A DNA stretch of 64,000 nucleotides from Methanomicrobiales archaeon (GTDB lineage: Archaea; Halobacteriota; Methanomicrobia; Methanomicrobiales; JACTUA01). Below are positions 1 to 7,916 of this stretch, piece after piece. The stretch covers positions 1 through 64,000 of the forward strand of contig JACTUA010000005.1 of the NCBI GenBank assembly GCA_015660865.1, read 5' to 3'. Position numbers and translations under genes: made by a program. The notes under the pieces are model-generated. The model was not told where the DNA came from and did not search any database. It saw nothing but the letters and a program-made list of their open reading frames with translations. Within the stretch, counting starts at the first letter, position 1. Each line of letters opens with the position of its first letter.

Positions 1-375
1 CTGAAGGATGACGCCATAAAAAGGTTCCAGGAACAGGTCAAGATCGTTGACATCATGGAGACCGAGGACAACGGCGCCATCAAGGCCAAGATCGCTGAAC
101 TCAAGGCCCAGGACCCCGGTGCGTTTCCCGCCGACCCCATGGTCATCCAGGTCAAGGAGGCCGGCGGTGCTCAGGAGGTCGCGGCAGCAGGGGTGAACCC
201 GCAGTTCCTCGAGATCGAGAAAAGGCTCAACGCCATCGAGAAGAAGATCGAGTTCACCGATGCAGAGGTTGCGCAGCGCGTTGGCAGGAAGATCGGTCGA
301 GACATTGGGATACTCTATGGACTTGTGGCAGGATTGGTAATATTCTACCTACTGAACATCCTGCGGTTCATCTGA
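1..375 (+). CDS. MtrA-like end fused in frame to MtrG-like end (5' truncated by window)
   Basis: The frame is open from the first base, so the start lies upstream. The first ~50 residues (RFQEQVKIVDIM, later DPGAFPADPMVIQ) resemble the end of the soluble corrinoid domain of MtrA, part of the membrane methyl-H4MPT:coenzyme M methyltransferase, which exports sodium ions. After a short Ala/Gly linker the remaining ~60 residues resemble MtrG: a short coiled segment, AEVAQRVGRKIGRDIGILYG, then one C-terminal membrane helix. There is no stop and no SD between the halves, and the Met at 55 lies inside the MtrA-like motif. mtrH follows after 21 bases. I read this as an MtrA-MtrG fusion, or an MtrA whose anchor has been replaced by an MtrG-type one. 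The family motifs are from memory and were not aligned. Confidence 0.75.
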   Translation: MKDDAIKRFQEQVKIVDIMETEDNGAIKAKIAELKAQDPGAFPADPMVIQVKEAGGAQEVAAAGVNPQFLEIEKRLNAIEKKIEFTDAEVAQRVGRKIGRDIGILYGLVAGLVIFYLLNILRFI

Positions 376-396
376 GCGTACGGAGGTGAAAGAAAA

Positions 397-1437
397 ATGT
401 TCAAGTTTGAGAAAGAACAGCAGGTGTGGGACTTCAACGGAACCAAGCTCGGTGGACAGCCCGGCGAGTACCCGACGGTGCTCGCGGCCTCCATCTTCTA
501 CAACAAGCACGAGATCGTGCTCGACGACAAGAAGGGAACTATCGACAAGCCGAAGACCGAGGCACTCTGGGCACGGTGCCAGGAGCTCTCCGATGCGGTG
601 AACATCCCGCACTTCATCCAGATCATGGCAGAGAGCGGTGAGGCATTCGAGAAGTACATTGACTGGTTCGCAAGCGTGGACGACAAGACGGCGTTCCTGC
701 TTGACTCGTCGGCACCCGCAGCGCGGATGCACGTGGCCAAGTACGTCACCGACATCGGGCTTGCTCACCGTGCCATCTACAACTCCATCAACGGGTCCAT
801 CCAGCAGGCCGAGATCGATGTCCTCGCAAAGAGCGACATCGATTCTGCCATCGTGCTCGCCTTCAACCCGGCCGACCCGTCGGTATGGGGCAGGCAGAAG
901 GTGCTCGCCGAAGGCGGTGTTGCAGGGCAGACCAAGGGCATGCTCCAGATCGCCGAGGAGTGCGGCATCAAGCGCCCCATCCTGGACACTGCGGCAACTC
1001 CGCTGGGCCTGGGTTCCGGGAGCGCATACCGCGAGATCCTGGCCTGCAAGGCCATCTTCGGGTACCCAACCGGCGGTGCCTACCACAACATGACCGTGGC
1101 CTGGACCTGGCTCAAGCGTTGGAAGGGGACGAGCAAAACCCCCTCACAACTCGAAGCAGGCTACAAGGGTAAACCCCTCCTCCTCGAGCAGATGTCGCAC
1201 CACTACCTCGGTGGCATGGAGGGAATCAAACAGGCAGCATGGTCCGCACCCGATATCGGGTGCAACCTGATCGCAAGCACCCTGGGTGCCAACCTGATCA
1301 TGTACGGGCCCATCGAGAACGTGGAACCCATGATCACCGCGCAGGCGTACATGGATATCGTGACCCTCGAGGCGGTCCGTTCCCTGGGCATTGACATAAA
1401 GGAGGGTGTGAAGCACCCCATCCAGAAACTCATCTAA
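397..1437 (+). CDS. mtrH: Tetrahydromethanopterin S-methyltransferase subunit H
   Basis: MtrH moves the methyl group from methyl-tetrahydromethanopterin to the corrinoid carried by MtrA. It is a soluble TIM-barrel subunit at the cytoplasmic face of the Mtr complex. At 346 aa it is slightly longer than many homologues. The N-terminus (MFKFEKEQQVWDFNG, then GGQPGEYPTVLAASIFY) and the block DTAATPLGLGSGSAYREI are characteristic. An SD GGAGGTGA at 382-389 lies seven bases before the ATG, which fixes the start. It is the last gene of the mtr operon: it follows the MtrA/MtrG-like frame closely, and a seven-T run lies immediately after the stop. Confidence 0.97.
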   Translation: MFKFEKEQQVWDFNGTKLGGQPGEYPTVLAASIFYNKHEIVLDDKKGTIDKPKTEALWARCQELSDAVNIPHFIQIMAESGEAFEKYIDWFASVDDKTAFLLDSSAPAARMHVAKYVTDIGLAHRAIYNSINGSIQQAEIDVLAKSDIDSAIVLAFNPADPSVWGRQKVLAEGGVAGQTKGMLQIAEECGIKRPILDTAATPLGLGSGSAYREILACKAIFGYPTGGAYHNMTVAWTWLKRWKGTSKTPSQLEAGYKGKPLLLEQMSHHYLGGMEGIKQAAWSAPDIGCNLIASTLGANLIMYGPIENVEPMITAQAYMDIVTLEAVRSLGIDIKEGVKHPIQKLI

Positions 1438-1448
1438 ACTTTTTTTAT
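1438..1448 (+). terminator. Poly-T terminator of the mtr operon
   Basis: Seven consecutive T (1440-1446) start three bases after the mtrH stop, as expected for archaeal intrinsic termination. The gap to 1577 also holds an imperfect GC-rich inverted sequence (about 1521-1567) that weakly resembles the arms of the dispersed repeat family described elsewhere in the window. Confidence 0.7.
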
Positions 1449-1577
1449 TATAGGAGCGTTTATCAATCGGAAATTCGGTGAAAATCGCAATTTTAATGTT
1501 TTCAGGATATTCTCCTGTTGGGCTAGTGGGGGCTCCCCGTAGAAGCATGATGGGGAGCTCTTGCCCCGTTAACTGGT

Positions 1578-2159
1578 CTATTCCTTCGCGTACAGCTTCT
1601 TCATCACCCAGGCCATGTTCTCTCCGAGGATTCTCATCGTGCGGATCCCCTCCTCGTCCTTCTCGACGTCCCCCCTCTCAAGCCCGATGCCAACGTTCCA
1701 GTAGCTCGAGCCGGGAACGACCATCTGGCTGATGAAGAAGAAGTGGTTTAAGGTGTCGAAGGCATGGATGGCCCCGCCCCTCCGGACCGCAACCACCGCC
1801 GCCCCGACCTTCCTTCTGAACATGGAGTCATTGAAGATGCCGACGAAACCGGCCCTGTCCATGAGGGCCTTTATCTCGGGCGAGACATCCGCAAAATAGG
1901 TCGGGGACGCGAGGATGATCCCGTCGGCCTCGTCCATCTTCCCGATGCACTCGTTCACGATATCGTCATCGATGGCACACCGCCTGTTCCGTTCCTTCAT
2001 GCATCCATAGCACGCATTGCACCCGTGCACCGGCTTCCCCGCGAGCTGGACGAGCTCGGTCTCTATCCCCTCCTCCTCAAGCGCCGAGAAGACATGCCGC
2101 ACGAGGATGGCGGTATTCCCGTCCTTCCGTGCGCTCCCGTTGATTGCTATAACCTTCAT
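1578..2159 (-). CDS. Iron-sulfur flavoprotein / NADPH-dependent FMN reductase family
   Basis: A 193-aa flavodoxin-fold protein. The N-terminal MKVIAINGSARKDGNT is the FMN phosphate-binding loop of the family. Cysteines 47, 50, 53 and 61 form CX2CX2CX7C, the compact [4Fe-4S] motif of methanogen iron-sulfur flavoproteins (Isf), which pass electrons between ferredoxin and FMN. ASPTYFADVSPEIKALMDR is the usual central block. The frame extends 13 codons upstream, but the conserved domain begins at the Met at 2159, so that start is preferred although its SD is weak. It is convergent with mtrH and is not part of that operon. Physiological partner and substrate are unknown. Confidence 0.85.
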   Translation of the reverse strand: MKVIAINGSARKDGNTAILVRHVFSALEEEGIETELVQLAGKPVHGCNACYGCMKERNRRCAIDDDIVNECIGKMDEADGIILASPTYFADVSPEIKALMDRAGFVGIFNDSMFRRKVGAAVVAVRRGGAIHAFDTLNHFFFISQMVVPGSSYWNVGIGLERGDVEKDEEGIRTMRILGENMAWVMKKLYAKE

Positions 2160-2629
2160 GATCGGTATCCTTCTCTCACCACGCCGCACCATGGCCATCG
2201 CTCCCCTCCCTTCCGGGCGAAGAGATCATCTTCCACGGCGAAGAGCATGCTGCGTTCCCTCCGGCTCGCGGCGAGGATCGGTTTACCCCCTGATTGGTCG
2301 TGTATCCCTTTAACCGCTTCTCTATCGGGACTTCCCTTCAGGAAAGCACGGATACTCCCAGCTGGATATACCCGATTCTTTCGGAAATGAACAGGATCGG
2401 GTGAATCCGGCGCCCTCAACCGGATTGCTACCCGGCAGGCTATCCCCCGTTCCGAGGAGATCTTGCATACCCTTCCCGGGGGGGAGGAAAGAGGATATCA
2501 CATGAAATTATGTTCATTTAATTTTAAGGATTGAATATTTTCATATTTTCGAATAAGAAAAGTTAAATATAATTTAGATAAAATATTTAATTGAGGTGCG
2601 CGCCCGGGGGAGAAGGCACGATATCCTTC
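2160..2629. other. Intergenic region with promoter for the sensor kinase
   Basis: The first ~330 bases are GC-rich and I see no supported gene in them. From about 2500 to 2590 the DNA turns strongly AT-rich, with several TATA-like runs (for example AAATATTTAA at 2581-2590). That box is well placed for a transcript start near 2610, just before the kinase start chosen at 2630. Confidence 0.55.
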
Positions 2630-4474
2630 ATGAACATGAGACAGGATCGCCACGAGTGGACTTTCTGGGACTTCGTCCTCATCGGACTTGTACTCCTTTC
2701 GGTCTTCATCGCGAACGTCTTCATCTATTACCTGTACCAGGGGACCGTCTTTGTCCTCACCAACTTCTTCTACATCCCTGTGATCTTCGCCGCGTTCCAG
2801 TACCCGAAGAGGGGGATCTTCGTCTCATCATCCCTCGCCCTCCTCTACTTCGGCGTGATCTACACCTTCCTCTCCCAGGACCCCACCGCTATCACCTCGG
2901 GGACCATGCAGTTTTACGTCTTCGTTGCAGTCGGTACCATGGTCTCCCACCTCTCCAACGAGCTCCGCGAGCAGGAGCTCCGGTACCGGGGCATCTTCGA
3001 CCACTCCGAGGCCGGTGTCTTTTTGATAGACCGCAAGGACCACCATATCGTCGAGGTAAATGAGCAGTCAGCCGCCCTCGTCGGGTATCCCAGGAGCGAG
3101 CTCTCGGGCAGGGATATCTCGTCGATCTGGCACGAAGTCTCGGACATGGAGGACTTCTTCGAGCGACTGAAGAAGGAGTATGCCATCTCGGGCTACGAGA
3201 CCCGGTTCCAGACGAAGGACGGCCGGGTCAGGTGGGTACTCATCTCCGCTGCAGTACTCGAGGACTGGGAGATCGTCTGTACCATCGTTGACATCTCAGA
3301 GCGGAAGCAGACCGAGCGGGAGATCATCAGGAGGAACAAGGAACTCGCCATCATCAACCAGATGGGGACCGCCATCTCCACTGCCGCCACCCTCGAGGAA
3401 CTCCAGAAGGTCGCCCTCGAGAAGACCCTCGGGTTCATGGACTTTGACGTGGGAGCCATCTACCTCGTCCAGAACGGGGTGAAGACAGCCGAGCTCGCCC
3501 ACCAGCAGGGAATTCCGGAGTCGATGCTCCAGAGGATCAGGGAGATACCGGCTGACACCTCCCCCTTTGGCCGTACCTTCGTCGAGGGGGTCCCCCTTTT
3601 CTACAAGGACGTGGAGGCGGGCGGGATCGACTGGGTGAGGCCCCCCCTCATCTCCCTCGCGATCATCCCTCTCGTCACCAATGCAGGAGTTGTCGGGGCC
3701 ATGTTCCTCGGGAATACCGAGCCCTACTCATTCCACGAGGGTGATGCGGCCATCCTCGAGCATATCGGCAAGGAGGTGGGAAACGCCATCGCAAAGGCCC
3801 GCCTCCAGAGGCAGCTCCAGGAGAAGATCGATGAGGCGAACCTGTACATCGATATCATGACCCATGACATCCACAATGCCAACACCATCTCCATGGGTTA
3901 TGCCGAGATCCTCACCGAGATCCTCCAGGATGAGCCGAGGACGTTTGCGAACAAGCTCCTCTCGAGCGTGCTCCAGAGCTCCTCCATCATCGATAATGTC
4001 GCCACCATCCGCCGGATCCATGCCGAACGCCCCGTGCTCCGAATCAAGAGCCTGGACGAGATCATCAGGGAGGAGATCCTTCACTACCCGGGGACCGAGA
4101 TCAGCTACCAGCCGACGGGATTCACCATCCTCGCCGATGACCTTATCCCGGTCATCTTCAGGAACCTCATCAGCAATGCCCTCAAGTTCGGCGAGCAGCG
4201 GGCGAAGGTCGAGATCAGCGCACGGGCGATAGGGAAGGACGAGGTGGAGGTCGCCGTTGCCGATACGGGGCCGGGCATCTCGGACGATCTCAAGGGGGTC
4301 ATCTTCGCACGGTTCCAGCGCGGCAAGGGGAAGAAGAGCGGGAAAGGCCTCGGGCTCTACATCACCCGGATCATCGTCGAACGCTACGGGGGGCGTATCT
4401 GGGCCGAGGACCGGTTCCCCGGCCACCCGGAGAAGGGTGCAGTCATCAGGTTCCGGTTGAAGAGACCGGTGTAG
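2630..4474 (+). CDS. Membrane sensor histidine kinase (4 TM, PAS, GAF, kinase core)
   Basis: A 614-aa two-component sensor. Order of parts: three to four membrane helices (about residues 10-95), a PAS domain (~110-230, starting RYRGIFDHSEAGVFLI), a GAF domain (~255-405), a dimerisation helix with the likely phosphorylated His412 in MTHDIHNANTISMGYAEIL, and an HATPase domain with N box NLISNALKF, G1 DTGPGIS and G2 GKGLGLYI. No receiver domain or response regulator lies nearby, so its partner is unknown. The frame opens at a TTG at 2591, but ATG 2630 fits better with the TATA-like box at 2581-2590; ATG 2636 is also possible. The signal sensed cannot be read from sequence. Confidence 0.9.
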   Translation: MNMRQDRHEWTFWDFVLIGLVLLSVFIANVFIYYLYQGTVFVLTNFFYIPVIFAAFQYPKRGIFVSSSLALLYFGVIYTFLSQDPTAITSGTMQFYVFVAVGTMVSHLSNELREQELRYRGIFDHSEAGVFLIDRKDHHIVEVNEQSAALVGYPRSELSGRDISSIWHEVSDMEDFFERLKKEYAISGYETRFQTKDGRVRWVLISAAVLEDWEIVCTIVDISERKQTEREIIRRNKELAIINQMGTAISTAATLEELQKVALEKTLGFMDFDVGAIYLVQNGVKTAELAHQQGIPESMLQRIREIPADTSPFGRTFVEGVPLFYKDVEAGGIDWVRPPLISLAIIPLVTNAGVVGAMFLGNTEPYSFHEGDAAILEHIGKEVGNAIAKARLQRQLQEKIDEANLYIDIMTHDIHNANTISMGYAEILTEILQDEPRTFANKLLSSVLQSSSIIDNVATIRRIHAERPVLRIKSLDEIIREEILHYPGTEISYQPTGFTILADDLIPVIFRNLISNALKFGEQRAKVEISARAIGKDEVEVAVADTGPGISDDLKGVIFARFQRGKGKKSGKGLGLYITRIIVERYGGRIWAEDRFPGHPEKGAVIRFRLKRPV

Positions 4475-4699
4475 TTCCTTTTTACGGAGAAAGGGCGGAC
4501 CGGAAAAGAGAGGATTTTCGTTATGCGGTATAGTTCCTTTTTCCGGAGAAAGGGCGGACCGGAAAAGAGAGGATTTTGTTATGCGGTGTAGTTCCTTTTT
4601 CCGGAGAAAGGGCGGCCCGGAAAAGAGAGGATTTTCGTTATGCGGTGTAGTTCCTTTTTCCGGAGAAAGGGCGGCCCGGAAAAGAGAGGATTTTCGTTA
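4472..4699. repeat. Four tandem ~59-bp repeats filling a convergent junction
   Basis: Units start at 4472, 4531, 4589 and 4648 (59, 58, 59 and about 53 bases). They are near identical, differing at a few bases and by one missing C in unit 2. Each unit has an imperfect inverted repeat: CCTTTTTCCGG, a spacer AGAAAGGGCGG, then CCGGAAAAGAGAGG. It can therefore fold on either strand and offers T-rich stretches in both directions. The first unit begins at the TAG stop of the kinase gene and the last ends over the TAA stop of cmk. A duplicated bidirectional terminator is the simplest reading. Confidence 0.9.
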
Positions 4700-5224
4700 T
4701 TTCTTCAGGTAGTCCATCGCGAGATCCACGATGGCTGCCAGGGCCTCGCCTGACCAGAGCTCGGAGTTCATTGTCATGTGATATGGCGAGAGGTCGTCGA
4801 TCTCGATCTTGTAGTAGTTCCGGTACCTCGTCCGCTCGCTCTCCTCTCTCTGGAGGGTCAGCTCACGGGCCGTGTACTCGTCCATCCCGTCCCGGGTCGC
4901 GATCCTCTTCGCCCTGCACCCGATGGGCGCCGTGAGCCAGATCCGGAGGTCTGCATCCTCAACCATCCAGCCTGAGAGCCTCCCCTCGACCACGATATTG
5001 TCCCTTGCTTTTGCCGTCTCCTTCTGCCGGACATCGATGAGGGCATCGATGGTGATATCCTTCTCGGCAACCTCCCCGAACTCCCCGACCGAGAGCCCTC
5101 TCTCATTCGCGAGGTCCCGGAACATCTCTCCGGCTGATATCAGCTCGAATTTGTGTTTCTCTGCAATGGAGCGGGCAAGGGTCGTCGTGCCGCTCCCGGG
5201 TGGGCCGCTCACCGTGATCTTCAT
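4697..5224 (-). CDS. cmk: Cytidylate kinase
   Basis: A 175-aa archaeal cytidylate kinase that phosphorylates CMP/dCMP with ATP. It begins MKITVSGPPGSGTTTLA, the P-loop form typical of this family (GTTT rather than GKST). VEGRLSGWM and the RTRYRNYYKIEIDDLS block are the usual substrate-side motifs. The frame runs 23 codons further upstream, but those would overlap the previous gene; starting at 5224 gives a one-base stop/start overlap with the insertase gene. It closes the ribosomal-secY-adk series, a common position for cmk in archaea. Confidence 0.93.
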   Translation of the reverse strand: MKITVSGPPGSGTTTLARSIAEKHKFELISAGEMFRDLANERGLSVGEFGEVAEKDITIDALIDVRQKETAKARDNIVVEGRLSGWMVEDADLRIWLTAPIGCRAKRIATRDGMDEYTARELTLQREESERTRYRNYYKIEIDDLSPYHMTMNSELWSGEALAAIVDLAMDYLKK

Positions 5225-5844
5225 CAGATACCCCCGATATTCAAGGATTTCCGGATCACCTGGCTGATGCAGATGGAGCAGATCATGTACCACAGGATCC
5301 AGGCAGGCGCGATCCAGATTGCCCCGGTCCAGATTAGCCGGAAACCGAAATAGGGAAAGATGATGTTCGCGAGGTACGGCTTCAGTTCCGTGATGAGCGG
5401 AAGCTTATAGATCAGCCAGAGGAAGATAGGGATGGAGACGAGGAGGATATACGCCATCGGCTTGAACTGCTCCTGCGAGACCTCCAGCTGCTCCTTCATC
5501 ATCTTATCTCTCTTTGACTCGAGCTTTTTAATCCTTCTCTCGTCTTTGGAGAGCTGGGCGTCCCTGTACTCCTTCTGGAACTCCTTCATCCCCTGCTGGA
5601 CCTCCTGGAGCCGCTCATAGTCGATCGTGTACTTCTGGAGGAGAGAGGAGTAGAGGCCGGTGAGGGCGGAGAGGATGAGGATGATCACGTAGAAGGGCAG
5701 ATTGACGGGATCTGCGAGGAGAGGGCCGAGGATGAGGTCCATGGCCAACCCTACGACGTGGCGTATCTGGGGGATGGTCGAGAGGAAGATGATCCCCATC
5801 GCTAGGACGAGGGAGATCTGGTTGCCATATTTCTTCATGTCCAT
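5224..5844 (-). CDS. DUF106 / EMC3-type Oxa1-superfamily membrane insertase
   Basis: A 206-aa membrane protein with a hydrophobic N-terminal helix, a second helix near residues 50-70, a charged central coiled coil (EVQQGMKEFQKEYRDAQLSK through SKRDKMMKEQ) and further helices after it. This is the layout of archaeal DUF106 proteins, related to YidC/Oxa1/Get1/EMC3 and thought to help insert membrane proteins. An SD AGGTGAG six bases ahead selects ATG 5844. It lies between adkA and cmk, in the same transcript as secY in many archaea, which supports a translocon-associated role. Confidence 0.88.
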   Translation of the reverse strand: MDMKKYGNQISLVLAMGIIFLSTIPQIRHVVGLAMDLILGPLLADPVNLPFYVIILILSALTGLYSSLLQKYTIDYERLQEVQQGMKEFQKEYRDAQLSKDERRIKKLESKRDKMMKEQLEVSQEQFKPMAYILLVSIPIFLWLIYKLPLITELKPYLANIIFPYFGFRLIWTGAIWIAPAWILWYMICSICISQVIRKSLNIGGI

Positions 5845-5851
5845 ACCGGTC

Positions 5852-6421
5852 TCACCTGAGTGCTTCGGCCATATCCTCAACGGCCCGCTCGAGGAGGAAG
5901 TCCTGGTTCTTCACGATCTTCACCGTGCAACCGGTCATCATCCCGTACGCTGCGGCCATGGCCCGGTTGTACTCCTGGTGAAGTGCGATCTCCTTTCCAG
6001 AATCCATGTCCCTCGTCCTGGTGGTATCCGTGAGCCTGCGTGAGAGGATCTGGTCCTCGTCCGTCTCGACGAGGATCACCATGTCAGGCTTGAGCTCCCG
6101 AAGCACCCATTCCGGGAGTCCTGCGAGGAACCCCTTCGGGGTCTTGACCGTGCAGTGGGTGTCGATGATGACGTTCCCCTCGATCTTCGCGATGGCCTGG
6201 GCCGCCTCCCTCTGGATATCCTTCTGGACAGGTCCCGGGAGCTTCCTCATCCCGTCCCTGTCGCTCACGATCTTCTGGCTCGAGGCGACCTCGAACATGA
6301 AGCTCCCGAAGTTGATCGACTGGTAGGAGATCCCTTCCTTCCCGAGCACCTCAAGGGCACCGTTCACGACGGTGGTCTTCCCGACGCCCGGAACACCGGT
6401 GATGACAACACGCTTCCCCAT
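5852..6421 (-). CDS. adkA: Archaeal-type adenylate kinase
   Basis: A 189-aa protein of the archaeal adenylate kinase family (AMP + ATP to 2 ADP), distinct from bacterial Adk. It begins MGKRVVITGVPGVGKTT with a P-loop. VIIDTHCTVKTPKGFLAGLP and DQILSRRLTDTTRTRD are family blocks around the substrate and lid sites. It stops seven bases before the insertase gene. Normally it would follow secY directly; here about 1.5 kb of other DNA lies between them, so adkA-DUF106-cmk probably needs its own promoter. Confidence 0.95.
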   Translation of the reverse strand: MGKRVVITGVPGVGKTTVVNGALEVLGKEGISYQSINFGSFMFEVASSQKIVSDRDGMRKLPGPVQKDIQREAAQAIAKIEGNVIIDTHCTVKTPKGFLAGLPEWVLRELKPDMVILVETDEDQILSRRLTDTTRTRDMDSGKEIALHQEYNRAMAAAYGMMTGCTVKIVKNQDFLLERAVEDMAEALR

Positions 6422-6534
6422 CCCGCATCACACCTCTCTATAGTATATGCACTCCTGATTTAATATCCCTCATTTGATGCGGGGGTGATCTAAGAAAATC
6501 CCCTCGGGCATCCGTCATAATCCGATATCGCAAT

Positions 6535-6675
6535 GGACGCTCCTGGGGGATTCGCTCCGCTCACCCCCGCCGCGGCGGCGTCCCTCTGAATGTTAAGAAT
6601 CGTAGGATCGGAAGATTCCGGAAACGGGGGGCTGCCCGTGCGGCGGGGGGCGGGTGAGCCCCCCGAGAGCACCCC
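6535..6675. repeat. Dispersed inverted-repeat element, copy 1 (complete)
   Basis: A ~140-bp element with two GC-rich arms that are imperfect inverted repeats of each other: left GACGCTCCTGGGGG... and right ...GAGCCCCCCGAGAGCACC. A ~45-bp spacer holds AGGATCGGAAGATTCCGGAA. Near-identical arms and spacer occur at 50261-50415, and related copies at 22709-22880. No transposase is encoded, so it looks like a non-autonomous, MITE-like or REP-like element. The open frames across it are by-products of GC richness. Confidence 0.8.
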
Positions 6676-6770
6676 AGAAGTACAAAGATTAGATATCCCG
6701 TTGAAAAGCTCTTGATCCGTAGTGGACATTCTCAGGGCTTTTCCCGCGTTTCTCTGGGAATCTTCCTATT

Positions 6771-6845
6771 GGGCTCTTGGGGGACTTCCGCCCCCGCCGC
6801 GGGCATCCCCCGTCGTGCACTGGAACTCGCGAAGGACGGTTTCAG
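6771..6845. repeat. Dispersed inverted-repeat element, single arm (copy 2)
   Basis: One arm plus flank: GGGCTCTTGGGGGACTTCC, then a run of CCGCCGCGGG and CATCCCCCGTCGTGC. It continues to GGACGGTTTCAGGA. The reverse complement of this whole stretch recurs with few changes at about 22812-22880, so the homology extends beyond the hairpin arm itself. Confidence 0.75.
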
Positions 6846-6936
6846 GAATCACCGGATTCTCCCGGAAATTATTAGAGATTAGTTTCGACCTGCACTCAAT
6901 ACCCATATTTTATAAGGAAACAAAAAAACGAACAGA

Positions 6937-7296
6937 ATGAGAAGGCAGGCGCATCTTGTGATCGGGGCAATTGTGTTTCTTGCCTATACCTATCCGCTGT
7001 ATCTTCTCCTGAGATTCCCGACGAATACGATGCTCATTGGGTTCTTCGCCGTCCTCTTCGGGTCGGTAATGCCCGACGTGCTGGAGCCCGCGAGGACCTG
7101 GACCCACAGGGGGCTGGGGCACAGCAGGAGAGCACTGAAAATCTCTGCGGAGATATTCGGCATCTCGGCCCTACTTGGGTTATTCTCGTTTTTCAACCCC
7201 GAGCTCTCGCTCTCTTACGTGGTTTCGGGCTTCTTCCTCGGGTACGCGGTGCATCTCCTCGCTGATTCGACGACACGAGCGGGGCTGCCGAGGTAG
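6937..7296 (+). CDS. YdjM/DUF457-type membrane protein
   Basis: A 119-aa membrane protein with about three to four hydrophobic helices. It has the family signature of membrane-bound putative metal-dependent hydrolases: GSVMPDVLEP, then HRGLGHSRR, then HLLADSTTRAGLP, where the His and Asp residues are the likely metal ligands. Its reaction is not established. A TATA-like ATTTTATAAGG lies at about 6907-6917 and the ATG follows about 20 bases later without an SD, so translation is probably leaderless. It stands alone, opposite in strand to the ribosomal operon it interrupts. Confidence 0.72.
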   Translation: MRRQAHLVIGAIVFLAYTYPLYLLLRFPTNTMLIGFFAVLFGSVMPDVLEPARTWTHRGLGHSRRALKISAEIFGISALLGLFSFFNPELSLSYVVSGFFLGYAVHLLADSTTRAGLPR

Positions 7297-7321
7297 GAAA
7301 CGCCATTACCACGTCGGATTA

Positions 7322-7624
7322 TTAAGGGATAAAATATGGGTATATTATGGGAAATATTTTATAATAGAGGATAAGTAATAAACCAATCCAAACGAGAATG
7401 AGAATTATTGTCGCAATACCAACCTGTTCATTACTCCAATTACTTCGCCTAACCTCTCTATCTAGCTCGTTGAAAATCCCAAGAATTATTCCTGTTATTA
7501 TTAAGAACCAAGAAAACATTAATAAATATTTATTCTGTTGAGGAACGAAAAAAACACCCAACCATCCCATAAAAAAGAGAAACATATCCCAGCTTCTCGG
7601 CAAATTCGTGATGGATACGCTCAT
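7322..7624 (-). CDS. Small AT-rich membrane protein, unknown function
   Basis: A 100-aa protein I do not recognise. Three hydrophobic segments are visible (about residues 13-27, 33-51 and 68-90), with a charged stretch DREVRRSNWSNEQ between the second and third. Base composition is clearly lower in GC than all surrounding genes, as is the DNA to 7750, which suggests DNA acquired by transfer. An imperfect SD (GAGAGAGGT) precedes the ATG at 7624. Hypothetical, but the hydrophobic pattern and start signals make real coding likely. Confidence 0.5.
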   Translation of the reverse strand: MSVSITNLPRSWDMFLFFMGWLGVFFVPQQNKYLLMFSWFLIITGIILGIFNELDREVRRSNWSNEQVGIATIILILVWIGLLLILYYKIFPIIYPYFIP

Positions 7625-7795
7625 AATATTACCTCTCTCTTGACGCTCTTTTTTCCAATTGGTTTAATATGATTCTCACTCTGTTCAATTGTATATTTAT
7701 TTTTAATTCGATATTGCCACACAGCTGGAGTATATCCTATTAAATCCGCCTTTATTAGCGGTCGCTAGGAAATATGTTGGGCATCATGTCGGAAT

Positions 7796-7830
7796 GCTCT
7801 TAAGGGCTCCGCTCCCGCCGCTCGGCATCC
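7796..7830. repeat. Degenerate arm of the dispersed inverted-repeat element
   Basis: GCTCTTAAGGGCTCCGC followed by CCGCCGCTCGGCATCC follows the arm pattern of the other copies, with an internal deletion in the G run. The next bases (AATTGCGATAG) match the spacer start of the copy at 50261 (ATTGCGATA). This makes three remnants of the family within the secY-adkA gap. Confidence 0.5.
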
Positions 7831-7916
7831 ACAGAATTGCGATAGAGTCCTTGCATAATGTAAGCTGGATGGGCGGAGCTGGAGACGAACAGAACAATTG
7901 ATATAAAAAATGGGTT

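Noticed and set aside
349-1086. 245-aa frame antisense to mtrH
   Set aside because: mtrH is certain, and the antisense frame has no SD or family match.
4472-4699. CRISPR array
   Set aside because: The 59-bp units follow each other directly without unique spacers, and no cas genes are present.
6490-6729. 79-aa frame across repeat copy 1
   Set aside because: It is produced by the GC-rich repeat itself; no start signal or known product.
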